From assembly GCA_943788615.1 (NCBI GenBank), contig CALSQY010000001.1, positions 1,116,001 through 1,180,000 on the forward strand: a DNA stretch of 64,000 bases, read 5' to 3'. The stretch's first letter is position 1; each line of letters begins with the position of its first letter. The translations under genes and the position numbers were made by a program. Shown piece by piece: positions 1-9,061 of the stretch. Source of the stretch: UBA4465 sp002292365 (GTDB lineage Bacteria > Bacteroidota > Bacteroidia > Cytophagales > Cyclobacteriaceae). The notes beneath the pieces were generated by a model. It saw nothing but the letters and a program-made list of their open reading frames with translations. It was not told where the DNA came from and made no database searches.

Positions 1-2
1 AA

Positions 3-443
3 GATTTGACTTATGATATCCTTGTTAGGGAAAATCAGCTAGAGGAAGCACATGCGATGGTAAAAAGAATACCAGCAATGGGATTGGTTATTGATCATAT
101 TGGAAATCCAAACATCGAGGTCGGGCATTTTGATCATTGGGCTAGGTACATGAAGCAATTAAGTCAGTTTAATCATGTTCATGTGAAATTATCTGGTATG
201 GTGACTCAGGCGAATCATAATTCTTGGACCTCAGCAGACATTAGACCTTATGTTGATTTTTGTCTTGAGCATTTTGGTCCCGCCAGATTGATGTTTGGAT
301 CTGACTGGCCTGTATGTCTTTTAGCAGCAGATTATGAACAAGCTTACCAAGCGCTGATTGATTGTCTTATAGAGCTATCCAATGATGAAAGATCTATGAT
401 TCTGGGGACAACGGCAATTAAATTTTATAAGTTATTCTCATGA
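3..443 (+). CDS. amidohydrolase, probable L-fuconolactonase (5' truncated)
   Basis: This is the C-terminal half of a TIM-barrel amidohydrolase; the reading frame is open from the left edge, so the start lies outside the window. The visible part has the family's late barrel strands: GLVIDHIGNP, HVKLSGMV and the closing FGSDWPVC motif, whose Asp is the usual metal/acid-base residue. Relatives of this family hydrolyse sugar lactones or 2-pyrone-4,6-dicarboxylate. The next genes are an L-fucose dehydrogenase-like SDR, a fucose permease and a mutarotase, so L-fucono-lactone is the likely substrate (inference from context). The stop codon overlaps the next start as ATGA, indicating translational coupling in one operon. 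Family call is strong, substrate is moderate. Confidence 0.8.
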   Translation, partial: DLTYDILVRENQLEEAHAMVKRIPAMGLVIDHIGNPNIEVGHFDHWARYMKQLSQFNHVHVKLSGMVTQANHNSWTSADIRPYVDFCLEHFGPARLMFGSDWPVCLLAADYEQAYQALIDCLIELSNDERSMILGTTAIKFYKLFS

Positions 444-1221
444 ATCTTCAATTAAATGGGAAGGTAATTATAGTTTCGGGAGGTGTTCAAGGAATAGGAA
501 GATCGGTATCTCGTGAACTTGTAAGGGAACATGCTATTCCTGTAATCATAGACAGGTCGGCGCCAGCCGGAATATCGTTGGAAAAAGAATTTGTGGATGA
601 TGGAAGGGATGGTCTTTTTATCCATGCCACACTTGAAGATGAACGAATAAGTAGGAAGATAATAGATCAGACGATCATGAAATTTGGAAGAGTAGATGGG
701 ATTGTAAATAACGCAGGTATGAATGATGGAGTAGGTCTTCAAAATGGCACTCTATCGGCTTTTAGATCATCGGTACTAGCTAATTTGTCGTATTATTATG
801 ATCTTGTACATTTCAGCGTTGAGCAACTCATAAAAAATAAAGGGAGCATTGTGAATATAAGTTCGAAAATAGCAGTTACCGGTCAGGGTGGAACTTCAGG
901 TTATGCGGCCAGTAAAGGAGCTCAGTTGGCATGGACAAGAGAATGGGCTGTAGAATTGGCACCTTATGGGATACGAGTTAACGCTATTTGCCAGCAGAAG
1001 TCATGACGCCTCAATACAAAAAATGGATTAGTAATTTTATTGATCCAGCTCAGGAATTTGATCGAATTACATCCAAAATTCCGCTGGAAAAAAGAATGAC
1101 AACCTCGACAGAAATCGCGTTAATGGTGATGTTTTTATTATCTTCAAAAAGCAGTCACATCACAGGTCAGTGGCAGCATATTGATGGTGGATATGTACAT
1201 TTAGATAGATCAATTAGCTAA
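440..1221 (+). pseudogene. L-fucose dehydrogenase-type SDR, frameshifted
   Basis: This is a short-chain dehydrogenase/reductase split over two frames, 440-1006 and about 990-1221. The first part has the NAD site GGVQGIGR, NNAG and the catalytic Ser followed by Y-A-A-S-K. It then reads RVNAIC and falls out of frame to a stop at 1004. The second part continues as PAEVMTPQYKKW and ends with GQWQHIDGGYVHLDR, which is the expected SDR C-terminus. One extra C in the CC at 991-992 would give RVNAICPAEVMTP and a normal ~260-aa protein. The PAEVMTP..W and HLDR signatures resemble L-fucose dehydrogenases that oxidise L-fucose to the lactone. Either a genuine one-base deletion or a sequence error in a short C run explains it; the rest is well conserved, so an error or a very recent break is likely. 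Confidence 0.8.
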
Positions 1222-1227
1222 ATATTA

Positions 1228-2562
1228 ATGAGAAGTGCACCGATAGTTTCTAAGATTTTCTTATTTCCTTTTATTCTGGTCACTTCACTTTTTTTTCTCT
1301 GGGGTTTTCCCAATGACCTTACCAATCCGATGGTAGAGGTATTTAAAAATGTTTTAAATATTTCTAATGTCGAAGCTTCCTATGTACAGTTGGCATTTTA
1401 TGGAGGTTATGCCACCATGGCTATACCAGCAGCCTTATTCATTAGAAAATTCAGTTATAAATCTGGTATCTTATTAGGTCTTTTTTTATTCATGTTAGGA
1501 TCTCTTATGATGTATCCTGCAGCCCATTTGGTTGATTACAATTTATTCCTTATTTCTTTTTATATTCTTACATTTGGACTGGCATTCTTGGAGACTACTG
1601 CAAATCCAATGATTTTAGAAATGGGAGATGAATCGACTGCAACTCAGCGACTAAATCTTTCTCAAGCCTTTAATCCTATGGGCGCTCTTGCAGGGCAGGT
1701 AGTGGCCAGAATCTTTGTATTGGATCGGTTAGAGACAAATATTGGCGCAGATATAAGTGTGACCACACAATCATTTTCTATTGCTGAAAAGCAAAAAATC
1801 ATTGTGCATGATTTAGCCATTGTTAGCACCCCTTATGTTTTTTTAGGTTTTGTGGTCTTGGTCCTCATGATATGCCTCTTTTTTACAAAAATTGATGTGC
1901 GTAAAGATTTTCACGAAAAACTTAATTTTAAGCTTACTATCAAAAAATTATTTTCCAATAAAGATTATTCTGAGGGTGTTATTGCACAATTTTTTTATGT
2001 TGCTTCTCAGATTATGGTTTGGACTTTTATCTATCAATATGTGACTAATTTGAATGTCAGTAGGGCTGCAGACCAGCAACTAAATGCTACTCTTTTTGCT
2101 GTGGCCTCTACCGTTTCTTTTTTACTTGCGCGATGGATATGTATCCTCTTGATTAAATATATTGATCCTGCCAAATTAATGTTGATTTTTGCCATAATAG
2201 GCGTTATAATGTGTTCTGGAGTCATTATTTTGAATGGAGTTTTAGGATTGTATTGTTTGATAGGTGTATCTTTTGCCATGTCACTTATGTTCCCCACTAT
2301 TTATGGTTTGGCCTTGAGAGGTATGGGTGATGAAGCGAAGCTAGGATCCGCTGGCCTTATATTGGCGATTGTTGGTGGAGCTCTTATGCCACCATTGCAA
2401 GGGAGGATCATTGATATCGGAGGAACTGGACTTAGTGATATAACCATAATGGGCCATATTCCAGAAGTAAACTTTTCTTTCATTTTACCCTTAATCTGTT
2501 TGTTTATAGTAGCCTTATATAGCTGGAGAGTAATTAATAGGAGTGTGAAGAAGATTAACTAA
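1228..2562 (+). CDS. fucP: L-fucose:H+ symporter FucP
   Basis: This is a 444-residue MFS permease with twelve predicted membrane segments, the usual length for FucP. Family signs are FFLWGFPNDLTNPMV in TM1, the LETTANPMILEMG segment in the fifth helix with the QAFNPMGALAG loop after it, and MFPTIYGLALRGMG in the C-terminal half. FucP carries L-fucose into the cytoplasm with a proton. It lies 6 bases after the SDR and 13 before the mutarotase, inside what appears to be a single fucose operon. Related permeases also carry other sugars, but the neighbours support fucose. Confidence 0.9.
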   Translation: MRSAPIVSKIFLFPFILVTSLFFLWGFPNDLTNPMVEVFKNVLNISNVEASYVQLAFYGGYATMAIPAALFIRKFSYKSGILLGLFLFMLGSLMMYPAAHLVDYNLFLISFYILTFGLAFLETTANPMILEMGDESTATQRLNLSQAFNPMGALAGQVVARIFVLDRLETNIGADISVTTQSFSIAEKQKIIVHDLAIVSTPYVFLGFVVLVLMICLFFTKIDVRKDFHEKLNFKLTIKKLFSNKDYSEGVIAQFFYVASQIMVWTFIYQYVTNLNVSRAADQQLNATLFAVASTVSFLLARWICILLIKYIDPAKLMLIFAIIGVIMCSGVIILNGVLGLYCLIGVSFAMSLMFPTIYGLALRGMGDEAKLGSAGLILAIVGGALMPPLQGRIIDIGGTGLSDITIMGHIPEVNFSFILPLICLFIVALYSWRVINRSVKKIN

Positions 2563-2575
2563 TTTATTCATAGGT

Positions 2576-2905
2576 ATGCAGAGATATTGTTTGACATTAG
2601 ATTTAAAAGATGACGAAATACTCATAAAGGAATATGAAGCACATCATGAAGCCGTTTGGCCTGAAGTATTAGAAAGTATCCATCGCATTGGCGTTGTACA
2701 TATGAAAATATATCGGGTAAACATCAGACTATTTATGATAATAGAAGTAGATGAAACTTTTGATTTCTTAAAAATGGAGACCATGACTTTGAATAATTCA
2801 AAAGTCCGCGATTGGGAACAAATTATGGATAATTATCAGCAGAGATTACCTTTTGCTAAGTCGGGAGAAAAATGGGTTTTAATGAATAAGATTTTTGATT
2901 TATGA
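2576..2905 (+). CDS. L-fucose/L-rhamnose mutarotase family protein
   Basis: A 109-residue protein of the RhaM/FucU-like mutarotase superfamily, which interconverts alpha and beta anomers of 6-deoxy sugars. It has the family start (RYCLTLDLKDDE), the conserved E-Y-E-A-H-H-E-A-V-W-P-E-V segment with its catalytic His, and a late W near the C-terminus (GEKWVLMNKIFDL). It overlaps the following flavoenzyme by ATGA. By context it probably presents the right fucose anomer to the dehydrogenase. The sequence resembles the RhaM type, but no rhamnose genes are visible. Confidence 0.85.
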   Translation: MQRYCLTLDLKDDEILIKEYEAHHEAVWPEVLESIHRIGVVHMKIYRVNIRLFMIIEVDETFDFLKMETMTLNNSKVRDWEQIMDNYQQRLPFAKSGEKWVLMNKIFDL

Positions 2906-4053
2906 GTGATTTAAGTTTTGATAACAGATATCCTTCTATCGATGGACTTCGACAGAAAGCAAAAAGTAAGATTCCATCTTTTGTATTTGATTATTTGGAT
3001 GGAGGATGTAATGAAGATATCAACCTACACAGAAATACCAAAGAGTTGAGGGAGATACAATTGACGCCCCACTATTTGTCTAAATTTTCACATTCCAGTA
3101 TGAAGACCGAATTATTCGGTCATGTCTATGATGCACCGTTCGGAATAGCACCTATTGGATTACAAGGGTTGATATGGCCCAAAGCACCAGAAATTCTCGC
3201 TAAGGCTGCCTTTAAACATAACTTACCATTTATATTGAGTACAGTCACAACAATGAGTATCGAAAGGGCAAGTGAGCTGACTGAGGGACAAGCTTGGTTT
3301 CAATTGTATCATCCGGCGGATGATACAATACGCGACAATATTATCTCACGGGCCGCCTCCGCAGGATGCCAAGTATTGGTACTACTGTGTGATGTACCGA
3401 CTTTTGGATTTAGGCCACGGGATATTCGTAATGGCCTTGCAATGCCCCCTAAAATGAACATATCTAATATTCTTCAAATTTTTAAGCGACCAGAATGGGC
3501 CCTTCGAACACTTTTGAATGGTCAACCTAATTTTGAAACCTTACGCCCTTATATGCCAAAACATCTTGATTTGAATCAATTGGGTTTATTTATGGACAAA
3601 ACATTTTCCGGGCGTCTTAATGAGGAAAAAATTGCCCCCATTCGAGATATTTGGAAAGGTTCAATTGTGCTAAAAGGTGTGGCTGGTGAAGAGGATACTG
3701 AAAAAGCAATAAATCTGGGGCTAGATGGCGTAATTATTTCAAACCATGGTGGAAGACAATTAGATGCTGGAGAAGCGACCATTACTCCGTTAAAGCCAAT
3801 TGCTAAAAAGTATGGTAAAAAAATAAAGATAATGATGGACAGTGGAATTAGATCTGGACCAGATATTGCAAGGACAATGGCCTCTGGAGCAGCATTTGCT
3901 TTTTTAGGCAGGACATTCATGTATAGTGTTGCAGCATTAGGAAGTAAGGGAGGTGATCATGCTATGGACTTACTTAAAACTCAACTAAAACAAATCATGG
4001 AACAATTGAGTTGTGAAGATGTGTCTGAATTTGTCGATCATTTAAATCAGTAA
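2902..4053 (+). CDS. FMN-dependent alpha-hydroxy-acid (L-lactate) dehydrogenase
   Basis: A 383-residue FMN-dependent alpha-hydroxy-acid dehydrogenase of LldD type with a TIM-barrel fold. The catalytic motif SNHGGRQLD is present, followed by the flavin-phosphate region DSGIRSGPDIA and the LGRTFMYSVAALG closing segment; the N-terminal FVFDYLDGG block is also typical. Enzymes of this family oxidise L-lactate to pyruvate and usually pass electrons to quinone. It is the last gene of the fucose operon and starts inside the mutarotase stop. One form of the non-phosphorylating fucose route yields pyruvate plus L-lactate, so this gene fits as the enzyme for the lactate (inference). Another 2-hydroxy acid is possible. 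Confidence 0.85.
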   Translation: MSDLSFDNRYPSIDGLRQKAKSKIPSFVFDYLDGGCNEDINLHRNTKELREIQLTPHYLSKFSHSSMKTELFGHVYDAPFGIAPIGLQGLIWPKAPEILAKAAFKHNLPFILSTVTTMSIERASELTEGQAWFQLYHPADDTIRDNIISRAASAGCQVLVLLCDVPTFGFRPRDIRNGLAMPPKMNISNILQIFKRPEWALRTLLNGQPNFETLRPYMPKHLDLNQLGLFMDKTFSGRLNEEKIAPIRDIWKGSIVLKGVAGEEDTEKAINLGLDGVIISNHGGRQLDAGEATITPLKPIAKKYGKKIKIMMDSGIRSGPDIARTMASGAAFAFLGRTFMYSVAALGSKGGDHAMDLLKTQLKQIMEQLSCEDVSEFVDHLNQ

Positions 4054-4132
4054 ATACCCCCCATCACGTCTTGCTTTCAGTTGATGTTGAACTGATATAA
4101 TTTGCTTGTGATTCACATAGAATAAGCAAGAA

Positions 4133-5164
4133 TTATCTCAATTCTTTTGCTACTTTAACGAGTTTTCTCACCTTACTTCTTACAATGTCAATGGGGACAT
4201 GGCCAAATCCACATTCGCTGGTGAGCATTATCTTCTCTTTGCTAAAATATGCTAATGCGGGTTCAATGGACTTAAGAATCTTCTCTTTGCTTTCTGTTTC
4301 GTCAATCCTTTGATCAATAACTCCTAGCGAGATTTTTCCTTTGAAGTCCCATTCTTTAAAAACATCCAACATATTATAATGAAGACTACAATACTCTAAG
4401 TGAATTTCATCTATTTTCAGTTTTTTAAAAGCAGGAATCATGTCTGTATATCTACCAAAGAAGCCCCTTTTACGGTGTGCATTGCCACCGCAGACATGCA
4501 GATTAAACTTCACATTGGGAAATTCATCTATTATTTCATTTAAGATATCAGCGGCCCAAGAAGTTTCATCGACATTTTCTGTCCATACAGGTTCATCAAA
4601 TTGAATATAATTACATCCTACATTGACTAGTTTATGGATTTCTTCTATAAGGATCTTGGCATAGGCTCGAGCCAAGGCAATATCATCAGGATATAGATCT
4701 TTTCTTTCATTTACGCTAAATCTGGCCAGCATATGCGGACCTGTAATGGTCTGTTTTACTTCCACATGACTTGGCGCAGTATCTCGCGCTTTTTTCCATT
4801 TTTTAGCAAGATTTGTACTAAGGGTTTTTATTTCACCCGTGACCACTGCACATTCTACACCAAAACCATCTGTTCCGTGTGTTTTACTAAGATCAACATC
4901 TTTCATTGACCCACCGACACTAAAATGCTTATATTTTTTATTGATGGCATCGACGCCGTCTAAACGCAATTGATAGAACCAATACATATTTTCTCTATAA
5001 GATTCACCATCTGTAACAATATCTAAACCAAGAGCAACTTGATCTTTAACTGCCCACTCAATCATGGCTAGTGATTCCTCTTCAGTGACCGTACTTTTTC
5101 TTAACGTATCTTTTTGAACCTTTTTTCTAGGATAGCTTCCTGTAACAGTAGTTAAATAGCCCAT
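4133..5164 (-). CDS. cobalamin-independent methionine synthase-like protein (core MetE)
   Basis: A 343-residue protein matching only the C-terminal catalytic barrel of MetE (the full enzyme is ~750 aa). The four zinc/thiol ligands expected of MetE can be placed: His223 and Cys225 in LHVCGG, Glu257 in IHLEYC, and Cys318 in SECGFG. QFDEP at 189-193 is the usual homocysteine-binding region. Such single-domain proteins may use methyl donors other than polyglutamylated methyltetrahydrofolate. It starts two bases after the epimerase stop, in one minus-strand unit, converging on the fucose operon. Methyltransferase chemistry is well supported; the physiological donor is not. Confidence 0.8.
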   Translation of the reverse strand: MGYLTTVTGSYPRKKVQKDTLRKSTVTEEESLAMIEWAVKDQVALGLDIVTDGESYRENMYWFYQLRLDGVDAINKKYKHFSVGGSMKDVDLSKTHGTDGFGVECAVVTGEIKTLSTNLAKKWKKARDTAPSHVEVKQTITGPHMLARFSVNERKDLYPDDIALARAYAKILIEEIHKLVNVGCNYIQFDEPVWTENVDETSWAADILNEIIDEFPNVKFNLHVCGGNAHRKRGFFGRYTDMIPAFKKLKIDEIHLEYCSLHYNMLDVFKEWDFKGKISLGVIDQRIDETESKEKILKSIEPALAYFSKEKIMLTSECGFGHVPIDIVRSKVRKLVKVAKELR

Positions 5165-5165
5165 C

Positions 5166-6149
5166 TTAATTTTTTAGTGGTGGTAAGTTATTTGAAATTC
5201 TAGCATCATTGATGAGTGAACGGACCCCTTCCTTAAAAGAACGCGGATGAAAATCTATTTCTTCTCTTATTCTACGGTCATCTTGATCATTAATTAAGGG
5301 AGTTGTTTTGATGGACTCATCAAAAAGTAATTCGGCATCGGGAATAAATTCTTTAACGGTACTTTCTAACTCTTTACCCGTCACCGTATAAGATCCAGTA
5401 TTATAAGATGAAAAACTTAATTTATCTTTAAGGGCCAACCTTATGAGCTGCTCTGCGCAATCATCTACATAGATCCAATTATCAATATTATGTTTACTGA
5501 AAGGTAAATTCACTTTTTCACCAATTGCCGGTTTAGCTGCGAAATCCTCAGCCCAATTTAAAGCCGTATTTTGTCTGCCATAACCAAAGACTACAGAGGG
5601 TCTTGTATAAGCAATACTACAATTATGTTTTTCAATATATTTTTCAGCCATAAATTCATTTAATAATTTCATAACACCATAAGTAAAATGATGTTGGTCA
5701 ATTTCGCAAGAATCATTTTCATGGACCGCCCTATTCCCGTAATAGGATTGATTGGCTCCATAAACAGTTTCGCTAGAAGTAAAAACTAATCTTTTGATAT
5801 TATGGCTAACTAATTTTTCAAAAATAGCCGTGGTCCCCACAATATTTATTTGACTAGCTAGGACAGGATTATTTTCACAAATCAGACCTATACCATAAGC
5901 CAAATGGATGATGGCTTGAAATGAATATTTATCAAAAATCCGATCAATGTCTACTTGCTCCGTAATGTCAAGTTTTTCAATAGTTAATCTACCAAGGTCA
6001 TAATTTTTGTTTTTGTACTCCTCAAGTAACACTTCTTTATTTGTGCCTAAGTCAATGTCCGCGGCAACAATATCTATATTTTTTTCGGCCAATTTTAGGA
6101 CTACTTTTTTGCCAATAAAACCAGTTGCCCCTGTTACTAATATGGTCAT
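5166..6149 (-). CDS. NAD-dependent epimerase/dehydratase family protein
   Basis: A 327-residue extended SDR. The N-terminal NAD site is VTGATGFIGKK, followed by the acidic residue that selects NAD over NADP (AADID). The active-site Ser is in VFTSSETVYG and the Tyr/Lys pair in YGVMK. Relatives act on nucleotide sugars, dihydroflavonols or other keto compounds, and I cannot assign the substrate. It is the promoter-proximal gene of a two-gene unit with the MetE-like gene. An inverted repeat lies just upstream at 6162-6234. Confidence 0.8.
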   Translation of the reverse strand: MTILVTGATGFIGKKVVLKLAEKNIDIVAADIDLGTNKEVLLEEYKNKNYDLGRLTIEKLDITEQVDIDRIFDKYSFQAIIHLAYGIGLICENNPVLASQINIVGTTAIFEKLVSHNIKRLVFTSSETVYGANQSYYGNRAVHENDSCEIDQHHFTYGVMKLLNEFMAEKYIEKHNCSIAYTRPSVVFGYGRQNTALNWAEDFAAKPAIGEKVNLPFSKHNIDNWIYVDDCAEQLIRLALKDKLSFSSYNTGSYTVTGKELESTVKEFIPDAELLFDESIKTTPLINDQDDRRIREEIDFHPRSFKEGVRSLINDARISNNLPPLKN

Positions 6150-6161
6150 TAAATTTGTTTA

Positions 6162-6234
6162 AAATAGGTGTTTAACCATCAATGGTTTTCACAAGAATAT
6201 TTGACTATTTAACATTAACATAATACACCTATTT
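6162..6234. promoter_or_regulatory. inverted repeat upstream of the epimerase gene
   Basis: The arms AAATAGGTGT (6162-6171) and ACACCTATTT (6225-6234) are exact complements 53 bases apart. A small inner hairpin (ACCAT/ATGGT, near 6175-6186) lies between them. The nearer arm is 13 bases upstream of the minus-strand start at 6149, so a repressor or looping site is plausible. The rest of the 6150-6681 gap, about 530 bases between divergent genes, shows no convincing gene or RNA. Confidence 0.35.
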
Positions 6235-6681
6235 AAGTTATTCACAAACCTTCACACAAAATATTTGCAATACTTACATTTTTCAGATGTTTTTGTCCTG
6301 AAATTATCAATAAAAGTATGACTTAAGTTGATCAGATGAATTTTTGAAATGCATTTAATCCCAAATAATTGCGAAGCAAATTTATCAAGAAGTTATTGCA
6401 CTGATTGTTGTCCAGGGATAATGAATTTAATGTCGAGATGAATCCTAAACTAACTTTTATTCTATAAATAGCGGCATCGAGTAATCCCATCCTTAATTAG
6501 GATTGTAATAACTAGTAACTTTTTAATTGACTTATGTGATTCTTATCAGCATTAGTGATTACGAGTATTTCGTTAAGCAAACCTTTGACTTTCGCTATTT
6601 TTACCCCAATGCATATCTGTTTTTGTCATACTTAGAGAAAAGAAGACTGATGAAAAATCATTAAAATGATAAATAAAATGT

Positions 6682-8118
6682 ATGCTTTTTAACTCTATTG
6701 ACTTTGCCATATTTCTGCCTATAATTTTTTTCCTTTATTGGTTTCTGGCAAACGGAGGATTAATGTCTCAAAATTTTTTAATTGTTTCAGCAAGTTATAT
6801 TTTTTACGGTTGGTGGGATTGGAGGTTTTTGTCACTGATACTATTAAGCACCCTCATAGACTATTTTCTCGGATTGAAGATGAAGATAGAAGATAATCAG
6901 AGAAAAAGGAAGATATTACTTTATACTAGTGTTTTCAGCAATCTCGGACTGTTGTTTTTTTTTAAATACTATAATTTTTTTCTCGAGAGCTTTATCTCTG
7001 GATTTTCCTTTTTTGGCACAACGATAGCGAGTAATGCATTAAATATCATTTTGCCTATTGGGATTAGCTTCTATACATTTCAGACCTTGAGCTATACTAT
7101 TGATGTTTATAAGCGAAAGCTAGAACCGACATCAGACTTTATTACTTTCTCAGCTTTTGTGTGTTTTTTTCCACAACTGGTTGCTGGACCTATTGAAAGA
7201 GCCACCAATTTATTGCCTCAATTTCAAGTCAAAAGGGTCTTTGACTATTCAAAAGCGGTTGATGGCATCCGTCAAATACTTTGGGGGCTATTCAAAAAAA
7301 TTGTAATTGCTGACAATTGTGCTGAATACGTTAATCTAATTTTTAGTAATTCTCAGGATCATTCAGGAAGTACTTTAGTTCTAGGTGTATCACTCTTTGC
7401 TTTTCAAATATATGGAGATTTTTCAGGTTATTCTGATATAGCTATTGGTACATCTAGACTATTTGGATTTAATTTAAAAAGGAATTTTGCATTTCCATAT
7501 TTCTCAAGGGATATATCAGAGTTTTGGAGACGTTGGCATATTTCTCTTTCAAGTTGGTTCAGAGATTATCTATACATTCCTCTTGGCGGTAGTCGGGGTA
7601 GTATAGGAATGAAAATCAGAAATACTTTTTTAATATTTATTTTAAGTGGTCTTTGGCATGGAGCAAATTTGACATTCATCGTATGGGGTGTATTAAATGC
7701 TTGCTATTTTTTACCCTTGATTTTAACACAGAATAATCGAAATAATTTACTTATTGTAGCTAAGGGCAGGACATTCCCTTCCGTTAAAGAGCTATTACAA
7801 ATGATGGTCACTTTTGGATTTACAACTTTTGCGTGGATATTTTTTAGAGCGGAAAACATGAATCATGCTATCAACTATATTAAAATCATATTATCAAGAT
7901 CAATATTTACGTGGCCAGATTATCCACCGGTATCTTTACTTATCATACTTATGTTTTTCATCATTATAGAATGGATCGGCAGAGAAGAACAATATGCGAT
8001 TTCAGATTTAGGAATGAAATGTAAGCGGTCTTATAGGTATGCCTTCTATTATATACTGATAATGACAATATTTTGGTTTGGAGGAAAGGGTCAAAATTTT
8101 ATTTATTTTCAATTTTAG
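6682..8118 (+). CDS. MBOAT family O-acyltransferase (AlgI-like)
   Basis: A 478-residue polytopic membrane protein of the MBOAT family, AlgI/DltB branch. The key motifs are FRDYLYIPLGGSRG (about 293-306) with His286 just before it, and the invariant catalytic His326 in SGLWHGAN. PQLVAGPIERA (165-174) is another family landmark. AlgI-type proteins move acetyl groups across the inner membrane for transfer to extracellular polysaccharides. The next gene has an SGNH-like fold, the usual periplasmic partner. No polysaccharide synthesis genes are nearby, so the acceptor is unknown. An ATG at 6677 opens only a four-codon frame, so 6682 is used. Confidence 0.9.
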   Translation: MLFNSIDFAIFLPIIFFLYWFLANGGLMSQNFLIVSASYIFYGWWDWRFLSLILLSTLIDYFLGLKMKIEDNQRKRKILLYTSVFSNLGLLFFFKYYNFFLESFISGFSFFGTTIASNALNIILPIGISFYTFQTLSYTIDVYKRKLEPTSDFITFSAFVCFFPQLVAGPIERATNLLPQFQVKRVFDYSKAVDGIRQILWGLFKKIVIADNCAEYVNLIFSNSQDHSGSTLVLGVSLFAFQIYGDFSGYSDIAIGTSRLFGFNLKRNFAFPYFSRDISEFWRRWHISLSSWFRDYLYIPLGGSRGSIGMKIRNTFLIFILSGLWHGANLTFIVWGVLNACYFLPLILTQNNRNNLLIVAKGRTFPSVKELLQMMVTFGFTTFAWIFFRAENMNHAINYIKIILSRSIFTWPDYPPVSLLIILMFFIIIEWIGREEQYAISDLGMKCKRSYRYAFYYILIMTIFWFGGKGQNFIYFQF

Positions 8119-8126
8119 GGAGGAAT

Positions 8127-9023
8127 ATGAAACTTTTCATTAAAAAGGTATTTGTTTTTTTAGCAATCTTATTGTTGATGATTTGCCCTATTTTTTTGTT
8201 GTTTGTTAATCACCAAAGTAACCTCTCTTCTAGTTATAAAATAAAATCAGAAGTTGCAATAATTTATTTAGGGGATTCCCATATTCAGAATGCAGTCAAT
8301 GACCGTTTGATACCCAAAAGTATGAATTTAGGTAAGGATTCGGAATCATTTTATTTTACTTATTTCAAGTTAAAAATGCTTTTGGCCAACAATAGTTCAA
8401 TTAAACATATTTATTTGGGATTAAGCCATAATAGCTTATCAAACTATTATGATAGATTTATAAGTGGAGATTACTCATCTATTATAGGGCCAAGATATTT
8501 TCATATACTACCTAAAGCTGAAAAATTCAAAATTATATTTTGGAATAGGAGTAACCTATTAATATTGTTGAGAGGGATAATTGAAGAAGGTTTGGAGATG
8601 GTTTACTACAAAAATAAACCATCAATAATGTATGGCTTCACTAACCCTTTTGAAGGGACTAAGGCAGTCAAATCATCGATGGATAAAAGAATATTATTCC
8701 AATATTATAAGAATGAAGAATTGAATCCTTTTTCGGAAATTAACATTCGTTATTTAGAAAAAATTATAAATCTCTGCAAAACGAAAGGGATTGCATTAAC
8801 TGCTTTAAATAGCCCAGTCCATGATTATTATTTCAATCTTGTGCCTGATAAATATAAAAGAAAACTCGATGAGATAGTAAGAGAAAATGATTTAAAATTC
8901 ATTGATTTATCGAATTTAAATTTAAACGATGAGTACTTTATTCCTGATGGAGATCATGTTTCATTCTCTGGTTCAATAAAAACATCAGTTGAATTAATAA
9001 AAATAATTAATAAAAATAAATAA
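8127..9023 (+). CDS. SGNH-like protein, partner of the MBOAT acyltransferase
   Basis: A 298-residue protein with one N-terminal membrane anchor (about 7-27) and an extracytoplasmic domain. YLGDSHIQNA (G49-D50-S51-H52) matches block I of SGNH esterases/acyltransferases, and PDGDHVSFSG near the C-terminus supplies the D-x-x-H-like block. I infer that it completes O-acylation started by the MBOAT protein, as AlgJ/AlgX-type proteins do. The start at 8127 has a strong AGGGAGGA ribosome binding site overlapping the end of the MBOAT gene; an upstream in-frame ATG at 8073 lies within that gene and is less likely. Overall similarity to characterised proteins looks low. Confidence 0.65.
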   Translation: MKLFIKKVFVFLAILLLMICPIFLLFVNHQSNLSSSYKIKSEVAIIYLGDSHIQNAVNDRLIPKSMNLGKDSESFYFTYFKLKMLLANNSSIKHIYLGLSHNSLSNYYDRFISGDYSSIIGPRYFHILPKAEKFKIIFWNRSNLLILLRGIIEEGLEMVYYKNKPSIMYGFTNPFEGTKAVKSSMDKRILFQYYKNEELNPFSEINIRYLEKIINLCKTKGIALTALNSPVHDYYFNLVPDKYKRKLDEIVRENDLKFIDLSNLNLNDEYFIPDGDHVSFSGSIKTSVELIKIINKNK

Positions 9024-9061
9024 TTATAGAAAAATATAAGAGGGATATAAATTATGAAAAA

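Noticed and set aside
985..1000. programmed frameshift in the SDR gene
   Set aside because: No slippery heptamer or downstream structure is evident, and SDRs are not known to use frameshifting; a missing C explains it.
8073..8126. longer start for the SGNH-like protein
   Set aside because: It lies inside the MBOAT gene, while 8127 has a strong ribosome binding site and directly precedes the membrane anchor.
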